DNA of 64,000 bases from Algibacter sp. L1A34 (GCF_009796805.1 NZ_CP047029.1:2366501-2430500), one strand, 5' to 3'; shown: positions 38,601-47,390, counted from the stretch's first letter. The notes: generated by a model not told the origin, from the sequence alone. Made by a program: numbers and translations.

Positions 38601-39944
38601 GATACTTTGATTTATGCAGGTACATCTATATCAGAATCAAACACTTCAAAAGCAGTAGATTATTTCAAAGAAGCTTATGAATTAGCTCAGTTAAATGAAG
38701 ATACTTTTGAATTAGATTTTATTCAAATACAAGGTGAACTTGCAATTGCATACTGGTTGAATAATGATTTTGAAAATAGTTTTAAATATTTTGAACTATT
38801 TATAAATAGGTTATTTAAATCAAAAAATGAACATTTTAATGAGTTTTGGATACGTTTATTTTCTTGGTCTTCTCATGCAATAGGTTATATTTCATCTGCT
38901 GTAGGGAAAGAAGATATACCTAAATTTGTACATGATGGAAGTGATTACCGAAAACCATATCAAGGTATATTAACATTTAATACAAAAGATTTATCAGATT
39001 TATATGATATTAAGAAGGAGCCTTTAACTATGGCTCTAATGGCTTCATTTGCTGATGGAGTTGATGATATCAATAAAGCATATACTTGGTCTTTGAAGGC
39101 TTTTGATTTAGCTAGAAAAGTAGAAAGTAACGATGTGTTACTAATGGTTTCTGCTTTATGTTCACAATATTCACTTGTTAATTTTAAAGTTGAAGAAACT
39201 TTAGAAGCTAATTTAATGTTTTCAGCTATAAATACTCATATTCAAGGAGAAGGGAAAGAGAAATTTGATCAAATTAAAAACATAGATATTGAAGAGCTTA
39301 TCAAAGAAAAGCCAAGTAAAAAATGGGGTATTGCTGAAAATCTAACTATTACTTTTGCTGTAATTCCACTTTTCATTAAACTACTAAATGCCTTTTTAAT
39401 TGAAGATATTGATAAAACAAAAAAAAGAATAAATTTTATCGAAGGAATAGAAGGCTGTCAAAGTATTGCCTCAGATAGTAACCTGTGGACAGAAGTCTTA
39501 AATGTAACTCAAGAAATATTACAAAATAAATTATCAAAAAGAGATTTAATTGAGCAAGCTAATGACTATGGTAATCGCGATCTAAAAAATTTGCAAATAT
39601 TAAGTCAATTAGGTGTAATTTATTTAACTAAAAACAATATTGTTGAACAGATAATTAACATTTTTCCATATTTAATTAATATTTATAAAACGCATACAAG
39701 TATTAGAAAAAATATTTTACTCCCATTTGTTCTTGAAAGAAGTATAAACGCTGTTAAAAACGAGTATGTTGGTAGTAAACAAGAGTTATCTGAAATAATA
39801 AAAAGTATAAAAGAAATTGATCATAAAGATAGAAATTCAATACAAATGGTTTTACAAATAGTTGTAAACGAACTTGATATTAGTCTTCCAATTGATAGAA
39901 AGGAATGGGTTTTCGAATACAAAGACATTGTTGATATAGAATAA
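35691..39944 (+). CDS. Nuclease-STAND-TPR protein, possible third Gabija-linked gene
   Basis: A 1417-residue protein of the kind seen in nucleotide-binding immune sensors. Residues 1-~110 look like a DUF4297/Cap4-type PD-(D/E)xK nuclease: RGFVYQ, then LELEKGEDID (Asp46) and EQVK (residues 62-65). A coiled region leads to a P-loop ATPase: Walker A GINGTGKS (349-356), Walker B-like LIILND (Asp425), and TTSNYKVTES as a sensor-like strand. From about 550 on it is all helical, with TPR-like repeats (about 900-1180). That layout matches Avs-type STAND defence proteins; I cannot assign a subtype. It is downstream of gajB, so it may be co-expressed. Confidence 0.75.
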   Translation: MFKKIKNRDAWSTIRGFVYQVDLTILRWLDLKSNEVLELEKGEDIDIVTRDLSNQEISRDLEQVKYREGGLSLNQTEVLELLLNFFIHKKNNPSNRILYRFITNTSYVLERPALFVKSKSGIETWNELRNIKDIKIDDKRLIKIKTHLTQKINKKISEESELKKDWIAFNELIEDKKKLIGFIKDFEWSFNNENIEQIANRVKNKISDNFSTEIDSTELIYSRLFLFVFKLLCKKELKQLDEEKLNIQAALPKLDSSDLEVLEILNKLLFDIDGRITILEDKVAINSGKIAELVGDAKLIANSNAVFEYKVKNLSIKSPPVIRNGSLREKKVETILNYFNSHSWVGFQGINGTGKSQLASLISQKFESYYWLDLRAYNQDLEKSSALLEAFLSIISKKNIDHIRSFWLDNIISSVPNNTLIILNDIPKIELGTSFGDLFVLIVNKFENSKIKLLTTSNYKVTESIKSVISDSSLIEIDKFEFSDEEIKEYLKNIKANEYVHDYIDLIVSFSKRNPRLLSGILNHLKSIDWGEKSTDIFDTLLKKNFTDGVLDDSQLLIKKFISNNDSKELLYRLSLIYWDFDFTTVKLVSNINLKIPHPYERLQDLLNLWIQESNDKLFNVSPLISEIGKKNLSDDTIQNIHLAIANSIIQDGLIDEINASRCITSFLNGKDYNNAGLVLINIYKTATNPSQVNHLLSWGYFSFWTELKIPIQMDIILRSHIRTEQIRLHKIIGKDSSRQKIFLEEYLNESGITTSERILIHLQCLGFEAHENISKFWFHIDAVLNNITELDKLYKDVIDKETLSGILWYPINEFIEWSDIKKWLVTVNILEEKFDFNFFENEISQTIISLVSSKIINREDEKNEVDRDWKIVLSNLIFLAEYFSNRNEEILEAVVIKEIISIECNINKDYAKSEKITIEKANLYEKKEAKYLLYENLGKLQYRNDDINSSNMYLGKALELNCVNQLNYIDTLIYAGTSISESNTSKAVDYFKEAYELAQLNEDTFELDFIQIQGELAIAYWLNNDFENSFKYFELFINRLFKSKNEHFNEFWIRLFSWSSHAIGYISSAVGKEDIPKFVHDGSDYRKPYQGILTFNTKDLSDLYDIKKEPLTMALMASFADGVDDINKAYTWSLKAFDLARKVESNDVLLMVSALCSQYSLVNFKVEETLEANLMFSAINTHIQGEGKEKFDQIKNIDIEELIKEKPSKKWGIAENLTITFAVIPLFIKLLNAFLIEDIDKTKKRINFIEGIEGCQSIASDSNLWTEVLNVTQEILQNKLSKRDLIEQANDYGNRDLKNLQILSQLGVIYLTKNNIVEQIINIFPYLINIYKTHTSIRKNILLPFVLERSINAVKNEYVGSKQELSEIIKSIKEIDHKDRNSIQMVLQIVVNELDISLPIDRKEWVFEYKDIVDIE

Positions 39945-39960
39945 TTATTATTTAAAACAT

Positions 39961-40190
39961 CAATTTACGACCTCATAGAATTTTGGTAAAACAATAAGTT
40001 AATGGAGCGTTCATATTTTAGGGGTCTAGTAATAAAGTTTCTTAAGAGCTGGAAATACACAATAATTTCAAAGCAATCTTAACGAGTTATAATGCTTCCT
40101 AAAATATAGCGTAAAGAGCCGTAATTGTTTCCGAAATTATATGCAGTCATGATTTTTTTGTTTCTTTTTTTATCAAAAAAAAAAGATGAA
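39961..40190. repeat. Non-coding repeat R3, copy 1
   Basis: This fills most of the 335-base gap after the nuclease-STAND gene. It is about 80 percent alike by eye to 57611-57836. Its ends are imperfect inverted repeats (AATTTTGGTAAAACAAT... CATATTTTAGG against CCTAAAATATAG...ATTGTTTCCGAAATT), making a 45-50 base stem. A shared tail follows: ATGCAGTC, then a T/A-rich hairpin (ATGATT/ATCAAA here). No open frame and no other feature is seen in the gap. Confidence 0.75.
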
Positions 40191-40279
40191 GAACTTTAAA
40201 AATTTGATTAAAAAAATTATTCTAAATGAAAAGCATTAATATAATTGTATTCTGACTAAATTAAGTTCAAAAAACAAGT

Positions 40280-41062
40280 ATGAAGTTCTCAATTGTTAAT
40301 GGTAATAGGGTTGAAGCGTTTCCAAAAGGTAAAGGGCTTTGTATATGTTGTAATCAAGAAACTGTTGCTAAATGTGGTTCAAAAATAATCCACCATTGGG
40401 CGCATAAAACTCTTGAACATTGCGATAATTGGTGGGAAAATGAAACTGAGTGGCATCGAAAGTGGAAATCTTACTTTCCAATTGAATGGCAAGAAGTCAT
40501 TCAATATGATAAAATAACTGGTGAGAAACATATTGCAGACATAAAAACAGAAAAAGACTTTGTAATAGAAATTCAAAATTCTCCAATGTCAATTGAAGAA
40601 CTTAAATCCAGAGAAAAATTTTATAAAAAAATGTTGTGGATTGTTAATGGCGAAAAATTTGTAAAGAACTTCCATATTCTTGGTGAACTTCCAAACCCTA
40701 GGGATAAGACTTTTATAGATATTGCATTTGAATCTACAAAAAAAGACCACTTAGGTCGAGGTTTCTTTAAATATTCGGAAAACCCAGATTGGAAAAGTAG
40801 CTATGATGAAATAATACTAGTTAGATTGCATGATTATAGTGAGATAAAGAATGAAGTAGAAGAATCTTATATTGGTCATCATTTATTTGATTGGGTAAAA
40901 AGACGAGATGTTTGGTTTAGATCCAAAACCGATGTGTTTATTGATTTTGGAGGAGAAGTCTTATGGAAGTTAATGAAATATGACAGTAAAGGTCTTTATT
41001 GTGTAAGAAGAATTAATAAGTCTTATTTCATTGGAAAAGCAATTGGTCAAAATAATATGTAG
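40280..41062 (+). CDS. CoiA-like nuclease-domain protein
   Basis: A 260-residue protein of the competence-protein CoiA family. It has an N-terminal zinc-binding piece (CICC...CG...HHWAHK, residues 21-43), a His-rich linker (EHCDNWWENETEWHRKW) and the CoiA nuclease motif HIADIKTEKDFVIEIQNS (about residues 84-101, Asp and Glu of a PD-(D/E)xK site). The C-terminal 130 residues are unique to me. Genes of this kind are often found on mobile elements. It lies between the defence cluster and the secreted-protein module with its own short leader. Confidence 0.8.
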   Translation: MKFSIVNGNRVEAFPKGKGLCICCNQETVAKCGSKIIHHWAHKTLEHCDNWWENETEWHRKWKSYFPIEWQEVIQYDKITGEKHIADIKTEKDFVIEIQNSPMSIEELKSREKFYKKMLWIVNGEKFVKNFHILGELPNPRDKTFIDIAFESTKKDHLGRGFFKYSENPDWKSSYDEIILVRLHDYSEIKNEVEESYIGHHLFDWVKRRDVWFRSKTDVFIDFGGEVLWKLMKYDSKGLYCVRRINKSYFIGKAIGQNNM

Positions 41063-41081
41063 TCTTGATTTTTCTTTCTTC

Positions 41082-41111
41082 TTTGATCAAGAATTTAAAT
41101 TCTTGATCAAA
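41082..41111. terminator. Perfect 30-bp palindrome after coiA-like gene
   Basis: Fifteen-base arms (TTTGATCAAGAATTT and complement) meet without a loop, 20 bases after the CoiA-like stop codon. The preceding TAGTCTTGATTTTTC resembles the tail of repeat R3. It probably ends transcription, though no long T-run follows. Confidence 0.5.
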
Positions 41112-41162
41112 TCTGAACTTAATAATGATTATTTGTCGAATTTTAAGGTGTCCTAAAAAAGG

Positions 41163-41446
41163 GAAGCCTACAAAAGCACTAAAAAAATGGACGATGCCCA
41201 TCAGAAATTGGGGAGTTATACTAAATCAATTTTTAGCTATATTTTAAAATAGGGTTAAGCTATAAATAACTTAACCCTGAAATTTTGAACTTACACACTT
41301 TTTAGGATAGTGTTTTTTTAAACCTAATAAGTAGCCAATTATCAGTTAATAAATAATTATTTTCTTTTTTACTTTACCTGTTAACGTTTCCACTATCACA
41401 ATATAAACACCTGAAGCTGTTTGAAGTGGTAAGGATATAAATGGCT
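41163..41446. repeat. Direct repeat R4, copy 1 (284 bp)
   Basis: About 96 percent identical by eye to 44751-45034 (roughly 10 differences). It covers the non-coding region before and the last 100 coding bases of the DUF3494/sorting-domain gene. It includes a stem AGGGTTAAG/CTTAACCCT (41251-41278) likely to end that gene's transcript. Confidence 0.9.
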
Positions 41447-44066
41447 CATTTTTTTTAATACTCCATGCTTTTACTTGTTGTCCTAAAAAATTAAACAAAC
41501 TAACATTGAGTATTTCTATATCTGCAATTCTATTCAATTCTAATTTGGAAATTGAATTATTCATATAAACATCGACACCTTCAAATAAAGCCACCGCTTC
41601 CGTAGTTTTTAAAAGGGACTGAAATACAAGTAAAAATCTATTTTTATATTCACCTGCCTCTAAATTAATTTCAAAAGTTTTATTTGTAATATCATGTGTT
41701 TCACCTGTTAAAATGTCTTTAATATAAAGAGAAGTGTTTTTTTCTACATTTTCTAACTCATCCACATTAATACTTATAAGTCCACCTGTTTTTGTTTGAA
41801 TCCCTATGGGAATTTCTTTGTCAAAACCAAATTCATTAGTGACTTGGATGGCGTATTTTTTATTGTCAAGATCCCAATAGATATCATTATCAGAAACCTC
41901 GTAGATTTCGGCATCGTACCCCCAATCTACAGCATCCGACGTGTTTTTATCAAGAGTCAGTAAAATTTGATGGTGATTTAATTCAGGGGAATCAAAACCA
42001 ATTCTGAATTTTGGCCTGAAATCATCTCCTTGCATAGTAGCGGTTTCCGATTTTGAATTATTGGATTTCATAAAAATAGAATTTCCAGAAGATTCCTTTA
42101 TAAAAACACGCTGACTATTATTAAATTGAATTTGTCCGCCATCTGCATCACCCACAACAAAAAAGCCCTGACCAGCAGGAATATATTGCTTTGGTACGCC
42201 TTTTACTGACGTTCCTATAGTGCTCATGCCTGGAACAGGTGGGTTTGAAGACGCTGAAATGGCACCACCTTTAGAATAGGTTGCATAACCTCCTTGATAA
42301 TCTGCCAAATAATGGGTGTCGCCGCCATAATGTTCCCCCAAATAAATAGTTCCAGTTATTGAACCTGTTCCCAGCGCTAATCCATTGTCATCAATAAACT
42401 TATTAGCATCTATGGCAGAAGGATAAGGGTTTCCAATCAAATATTCATTATTAGCGCCTATAGTTAATTCAATAATACCATTATTTGGTTGGCCCAAAAA
42501 CGTATAGTTTTGTTCTGTGGCATCGGTATTTGAACCTTTCATGGAATAGCCTTGTCCAACCTTTAAATCCCCTGAATTACCAACTCTAGTCCAAGCGCTA
42601 TAACCCAAATTAGAATCTTCTAGTTTGTACATCCAATAGGTACTAAGTTTAATTGGTGAACTTGGTATCCCGTCAGCATATGTATAAGGTGCATCAAAAT
42701 CAATAGTTTTAATAGCGTTTGGGTCTGTACCATCATTTAAAACGTCTCCAATCGTATAATTTGCTCCAATTGAGTGAACCGGCGAGCTCCAATAATTATA
42801 TCTAAAATTATTACCCGTTCCTTGTTGGTCAATTTCTATAGAGCCTGTACTTGCCGCATCAAAAATACTTCCGGTATTTTGTAATAATTGCGATCCTCCT
42901 TCTAAGTCAATTTTGCCATTCAGCATTAAATTCGTGGTAACCTGTAAACTATTGCTTATTATGTTTAATGAAGCACCACTTTGAATTTCAAGATTTTTTG
43001 CAAGACCAGCATTATCAGGTTCCGCTCCAATTATTGGGTATGTTGTTACTACAGGAATAATATTAATTAAATCATTTAAAGTAGTAGGAGTACCGCAGGT
43101 CCAGTTTCCTGCATCATTCCAATCTGAACTGGTTGCTCCTGTCCAATAATTTATGGTTGGTGTAATTACCACATTTACTGAACCAACCGAAGGACTGCAA
43201 CCACCAGCATTTGTAACTGTAAAAGTATAGGTATTTGCATTTGCGGTTACCAATCCTGTACCCGAAATACTAACCACGCTTGGTGTAAAGGTATAGGTGC
43301 TGGTAGCATTGTAGTTTATAATCTGGAAACTTCCTGATGTCATACCGCATGTTGGTTGAGTAACGTTACCTACTCTCGGGATTCCATGATCTACTTCCGA
43401 TCCATAAACAGAAATAGCCCCAGTCGTAGAAAGCATTCTACCTGTTATTTTACCGCCCGAACCTATATCGACCGCTCCAGGATTACTAATTAGATTTCCG
43501 CTGATAGTTGTTGAAGCCGCCATTGAAATGGCACCACCAGACAACCAAAATATTTTATCTGATGAAGCGCAATTAATCAAAACTACGGTCGTACCTGCAG
43601 CAGTTGATAAAGCACCGCCTATTTTAAAGATGAATTCCGCATTTGGGTCTCCTTGAGCATCTAAAGTAAGCGTCCCAGCTATAGAGGCTGCACCGGCTTG
43701 ATAATAAACCCCTGGAGTTAACGTCTCACTACCAAAAACCGGAAGATGAGTGTCTGTAGTTACGGCAGTGTTTATTTGAACAACAACAGCATTTAAATCT
43801 AAGGCCGCTTGTGAGGAAATAGCATTTGTGTTTTGAATACTCCCTTTTACAACTGACGGAGGTCCAAAACCAGATATCGCACCTGAATTCGTGCCAATAT
43901 CATTTGAGATATATGAAGTACTAGTGTTCGATACCGCGCCGGTGTTTGTGTAAAGAGAAAAATTTTCAATGGATTCAAGATTAATTTGAGACTCAGCTCT
44001 ATCAATTCTTAAGAAAAATATAATAATCAGAAAAATGGGAAACAAGAATTTTGTTGTCGGAATCAT
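41346..44066 (-). CDS. DUF3494 (ice-binding-like) secreted protein with T9SS sorting domain
   Basis: A 906-residue cell-surface or secreted protein. After a signal peptide (residues 1-27) comes a DUF3494 ice-binding-like beta-helix (about 30-240: LTPGVYY, LDAQGDPNAEFIFKI, IFWLSGGAISM). A short Ig-like segment (240-300), a middle region of beta-sandwich type seen in flavobacterial surface proteins (300-700), and a type 9 sorting domain (about 830-906, ending SGVYIVIVETLTGKVKKKIIIY) follow. It would be exported by the system that includes GldKLMN. DUF3494 proteins bind ice or act as adhesins; which applies here cannot be told. Confidence 0.85.
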   Translation of the reverse strand: MIPTTKFLFPIFLIIIFFLRIDRAESQINLESIENFSLYTNTGAVSNTSTSYISNDIGTNSGAISGFGPPSVVKGSIQNTNAISSQAALDLNAVVVQINTAVTTDTHLPVFGSETLTPGVYYQAGAASIAGTLTLDAQGDPNAEFIFKIGGALSTAAGTTVVLINCASSDKIFWLSGGAISMAASTTISGNLISNPGAVDIGSGGKITGRMLSTTGAISVYGSEVDHGIPRVGNVTQPTCGMTSGSFQIINYNATSTYTFTPSVVSISGTGLVTANANTYTFTVTNAGGCSPSVGSVNVVITPTINYWTGATSSDWNDAGNWTCGTPTTLNDLINIIPVVTTYPIIGAEPDNAGLAKNLEIQSGASLNIISNSLQVTTNLMLNGKIDLEGGSQLLQNTGSIFDAASTGSIEIDQQGTGNNFRYNYWSSPVHSIGANYTIGDVLNDGTDPNAIKTIDFDAPYTYADGIPSSPIKLSTYWMYKLEDSNLGYSAWTRVGNSGDLKVGQGYSMKGSNTDATEQNYTFLGQPNNGIIELTIGANNEYLIGNPYPSAIDANKFIDDNGLALGTGSITGTIYLGEHYGGDTHYLADYQGGYATYSKGGAISASSNPPVPGMSTIGTSVKGVPKQYIPAGQGFFVVGDADGGQIQFNNSQRVFIKESSGNSIFMKSNNSKSETATMQGDDFRPKFRIGFDSPELNHHQILLTLDKNTSDAVDWGYDAEIYEVSDNDIYWDLDNKKYAIQVTNEFGFDKEIPIGIQTKTGGLISINVDELENVEKNTSLYIKDILTGETHDITNKTFEINLEAGEYKNRFLLVFQSLLKTTEAVALFEGVDVYMNNSISKLELNRIADIEILNVSLFNFLGQQVKAWSIKKNEPFISLPLQTASGVYIVIVETLTGKVKKKIIIY

Positions 44067-44265
44067 AAATTTGGGTATTAAGATTTGTACTAATCATACC
44101 CTTTAGGTGAAAGTTGTCAAACAACCATTTGCTACCTGTGAATTTGTATAATTGGGGCTTCAATTATCACTTAAATGCGAAAGTAGGTATAATTAACTAA
44201 GGGCACTGTCTTATTATAATAGATTAGTTTTAATATCGAGTAAGTAAAAAAAAGTAAAGGTTTTT

Positions 44266-44720
44266 ATATTGTTCGCTGGAAACGATTGATAATTGTGTGT
44301 AAAATAAATTGCTATAGCAATTTGATTTTATAAAACAATCGAGCGCTTGGTAGCGGCTATTTTACATAACGACTAATTATAGATACAAATGTTTATAAAC
44401 TCTGCCTAGCAAACGGCTTAATAGTTTAATAACCTAAGTTCAAATTATTCTAATGAAAATGAATGCTTCTGGGTTATTTAACTTAATATAGAATTATAGC
44501 TATCAAATGGACTTCTCTCATATAACACCAATAATAGCATTTGTACTATAATGTTCTGCGTTATGTAACTTGGGCTTTGGTAAAAAGTGAAAGTTTTTAC
44601 TATAGTTTCTTGAAAAATTTTATTCTCAAAAGTTTCTTCTGCTATGTTAATGGAACACTTTTTATGAGACGACCTAGGAGGGAAGTGTAATATGTGTGAA
44701 ATGGATTAATTATAAAATTC
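44266..44720. repeat. Non-coding repeats R1 and R2, copy A
   Basis: Most of the 1-kb gap between the two secreted-protein genes. R1 (44266-44490) matches 48110-48240 and 58141-58380. R2 (about 44550-44720, from TTTGTACTATAATG to GGAGGGAAG) matches 48280-48450. R1 contains the stems TGTAAAAT/ATTTTACA, AAATTGC/GCAATTT and CGCT/AGCG, a three-way-junction layout. The remainder of the gap (44067-44265) shows no gene; 44721-45077 holds R4 copy 2 and a gene remnant. Confidence 0.8.
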
Positions 44721-44750
44721 TAATTTAAGATTAAAAGCCTACAAAAAATG

Positions 44751-45034
44751 GAAGCCTACAAAAGCACTAAAAAAATGGACGATGCCCATTAGAAATTGGG
44801 GAGTTATACTAAATCAATTTTTAGCTATATTTGAAAACAGGATTAAGCTATAAATAACTTAACCCTGAAATTTTCAACTTATACACTTTTTAGGATAGTG
44901 TCTTTTTTAATCTAATAAGTAGCCAATTATCAGTTAATAAATAATTATTTTCTTTTTTACTTTACCTGTTAACGTTTCCACTATCACAATATAAACACCT
45001 GAAGCGGTTTGAAGTGGTAAGGATATAAATGGCT
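44751..45034. repeat. Direct repeat R4, copy 2 (284 bp)
   Basis: Second copy of the segment at 41163-41446, in the same orientation. Its left part is non-coding; its right part is the end of a sorting-domain gene without the rest of that gene. Confidence 0.9.
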
Positions 45035-45074
45035 TATAAGTCCTCCTTCTTTTGTTTGAACCCTCGAGGGCATT
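44934..45074 (-). pseudogene. Remnant of a T9SS sorting-domain gene
   Basis: Read on the minus strand, 44934-45034 gives the final 33 residues of the sorting domain (ISLPLQTASGVYIVIVETL... to stop). 45035-45074 resembles an earlier piece of the same gene (VQTKEGGLIS against IQTKTGGLIS at 41775-41818). The two are joined out of frame with about 330 bases missing between them. It begins 4 bases after the metalloprotease stop codon, so it is a dead duplicate tail. Confidence 0.8.
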
Positions 45075-45077
45075 CAA

Positions 45078-47390
45078 CTAAGGGTTTACACCTTTTACAG
45101 TAGATAAATTTGATACTCCTCCTTTAAAAAGAAAAACAAATCCAGATCTAATAGGGCTATTTCCTGGCTTTTCGTTAGGAGCAGCAACCAATAAATCACA
45201 CTTATTATCATTATTAATATCAGAACCAATCAAAGAGGCACCAAATAAATCGCCATTCTCATTCTGGCCAAGTCCCTTTTGATCGATGCCTTGCCATGGC
45301 GTCAATTTACTATTATTCCCTTTAAAAATCATAACATAACCTGATTTAGGTGAATCGCCAGGAGCTTCACCAGGAAGGCCAACAGCAAGGTCGTCTTTTC
45401 CGTCTCCGTTAAAATCACCAACTGTGAGTGACGCCCCGAATTGATCGCCATTTTCGTTCTGCCCTAATCCCGTCTGATCAATTCCTTGCCATGGAATAAG
45501 ACCGGCTGTAGAACCTTTGAAAGACATTACATATCCAGATTTTGGGGATTGACCAGGAGCTTCTCCGGGAAGACCAATAACAAGATCGTCTTTGTTGTCA
45601 CCGTTAAAGTCGCCTGCAATCATTGATGCTCCAAAGAGGTCTCCTTTTTCATTTTTCCCTAACCCTTTTTGGTCAATTCCTTGCCATGGGCTAAGACCAT
45701 TATTAGAACCTTTAAAAGTCATGGCATAACCAGACTTAGGTGAATTACCTGGAGATTCCCCTGGTAGTCCAACAGCAAGGTCATCTTTTCCGTCTCCGTT
45801 AAAATCACCAGCCGTCAACGATGCACCAAACTGATCGCCATTCTCATTCTCACCAAGTCCTTTTTGATCGATACCTTGCCACGGCTTAAGGCCAGTGCTA
45901 GAACCTTTAAATGTCATTACAAAACCAGACTTAGGCGAATTATCTGGAGATTCCCCTGGTAGTCCGACAGCAAGGTCATCTTTCCCGTCTCCGTTAAAAT
46001 CACCAGCCGTCAACGATGCACCAAACTGATCTCCATTCTCATTCTTACCAAGTCCTTTTTGATCGATGCCTTGCCACGGAATGAGGCCATTGCTAGAACC
46101 CTTAAAAGTCATTACAAAACCAGACTTAGGTGAATTGCCAGGAGATTCCCCTGGTAGTCCAACAGCAAGGTCATCTTTCCCATCTCCGTTAAAATCACCA
46201 GCTGTCAACGATGCACCAAATTGGTCGCCTTCCTCATTTTTACCCAATCCTTGTTGATCTAAAGTCTTGTCATAAACAAGAAAATTGTTTGCATTTCCTT
46301 TGTAAATTATAACTCTTCCTTCGTTATTTTCGCTGGCCTTAGCGCCAATGGCCACATCTTTAAATCCATCACCATTAAAGTCTCCAGTAGCAAAAGACGA
46401 CCCAAAGCTTTGAATTACACCATTGCTAGCCTCATCAAAAGTATATCCGCGGTCTGTTTCCATGCCTAGATATGCAGATTGAATTCTAAATATCTGTTCG
46501 TTTGTAAATTCTGTTCTACATATTTTAGGAGCGTAGCTCATCATATTTTTTGGGTTTGGGGTATAAGTTTCACCGTTGGAATCTATATTATTTCCTGTGT
46601 ATTGGCAATTTGAGTTTACTTTTCCAGACAAGCTAGGGTCGGCAGGTGTATCGCATATTTGATCTCCTGCCGATGAACAATTACTTCGATTTACCAATTC
46701 GGATCCAGCAGCGGTTTCATGGGTGTGCCATAAATCAAACCAGTGTCCTAATTCATGAGCAAATGTAGATTCGTTTTTAACGTGTGAATTATTCATTAAA
46801 ATATGTTGTTCTTTTGCATCCTTACTAGGAAAGTTTGCCCAAGATGTACTCGAACTCGGTACGAAATAGACGTTTAATTTTTTAGCAATGTTTCGACTAT
46901 TGACTGATAAACCAACAATCTCGTCTAAGTATCCGTATGACTTATTGAATATTTGATCCGAATCAATATAATAAATGGCGTCAACGAAAAAATTCATATT
47001 AAGAGAAGCATACGCTACGTTAGTTCTAGTTAAGGATACCTGAAGATCAGCTTCTGAAAGTCCTCCTGTTTTGTCACTTCTTCGAACAATATGGGCGGCT
47101 ATAGGGATGCTTCTTGCGGATCCAAAAAGTTCGCCTCCATTAATTTTTTTGTTTAATGTCAGCTCTTTTAGTTTAAAATTATTTTGCTGAAACTCTATTT
47201 TTTTAACATTCTTCAACGTTTCGATAGAATAGTTTTTTACAAATTTTAATCGTTTATTGAATACAGAATTAGAATTACTCCATGCCTTTACATGTTGCTG
47301 AGATGGTTTTGCTGTACATTGTGTTTCTTGTGCCCTAAATATGGCAACGGAAAAGAATAATAAGATTGCTGAAATGAATTGAGTTTTCAT
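45078..47390 (-). CDS. Secreted M43-type metalloprotease with FG-GAP repeats
   Basis: A 770-residue exported zinc protease. It has a signal peptide (residues 1-20, ...VAIFRAQ), the zinc site HELGHWFDLWH (about 212-222) and the M43 Met-turn region NPKNMMSYAPKICRTEFT. It then has about seven FG-GAP/integrin-like repeats (GDFNGDGKDDLAVGLPGE, about 330-755) likely to bind calcium and form a propeller. Six of them are almost identical. The protein stops after the last repeat, with no sorting domain, although a dead sorting-domain tail lies just downstream. It starts 4 bases after the lipoprotein gene. Confidence 0.85.
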   Translation of the reverse strand: MKTQFISAILLFFSVAIFRAQETQCTAKPSQQHVKAWSNSNSVFNKRLKFVKNYSIETLKNVKKIEFQQNNFKLKELTLNKKINGGELFGSARSIPIAAHIVRRSDKTGGLSEADLQVSLTRTNVAYASLNMNFFVDAIYYIDSDQIFNKSYGYLDEIVGLSVNSRNIAKKLNVYFVPSSSTSWANFPSKDAKEQHILMNNSHVKNESTFAHELGHWFDLWHTHETAAGSELVNRSNCSSAGDQICDTPADPSLSGKVNSNCQYTGNNIDSNGETYTPNPKNMMSYAPKICRTEFTNEQIFRIQSAYLGMETDRGYTFDEASNGVIQSFGSSFATGDFNGDGFKDVAIGAKASENNEGRVIIYKGNANNFLVYDKTLDQQGLGKNEEGDQFGASLTAGDFNGDGKDDLAVGLPGESPGNSPKSGFVMTFKGSSNGLIPWQGIDQKGLGKNENGDQFGASLTAGDFNGDGKDDLAVGLPGESPDNSPKSGFVMTFKGSSTGLKPWQGIDQKGLGENENGDQFGASLTAGDFNGDGKDDLAVGLPGESPGNSPKSGYAMTFKGSNNGLSPWQGIDQKGLGKNEKGDLFGASMIAGDFNGDNKDDLVIGLPGEAPGQSPKSGYVMSFKGSTAGLIPWQGIDQTGLGQNENGDQFGASLTVGDFNGDGKDDLAVGLPGEAPGDSPKSGYVMIFKGNNSKLTPWQGIDQKGLGQNENGDLFGASLIGSDINNDNKCDLLVAAPNEKPGNSPIRSGFVFLFKGGVSNLSTVKGVNP
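45150..46260 (-). repeat. Tandem 192-195 bp repeats coding for FG-GAP units
   Basis: About six direct copies of a 64-65 codon unit within the metalloprotease gene. Conserved DNA marks such as CTTGCCATGG / CTTGCCACGG and the GATCGCCATT/GATCTCCATT block recur every 192-195 bases (for example near 45253, 45448, 45640, 45835, 46031, 46224). The near identity at DNA level points to recent expansion or gene conversion. Confidence 0.85.

Noticed and set aside
45150-46260. Regular direct repeats as a possible CRISPR array
   Set aside because: The period is 192-195 bases, the whole unit is conserved and it is in frame within an FG-GAP protein gene.
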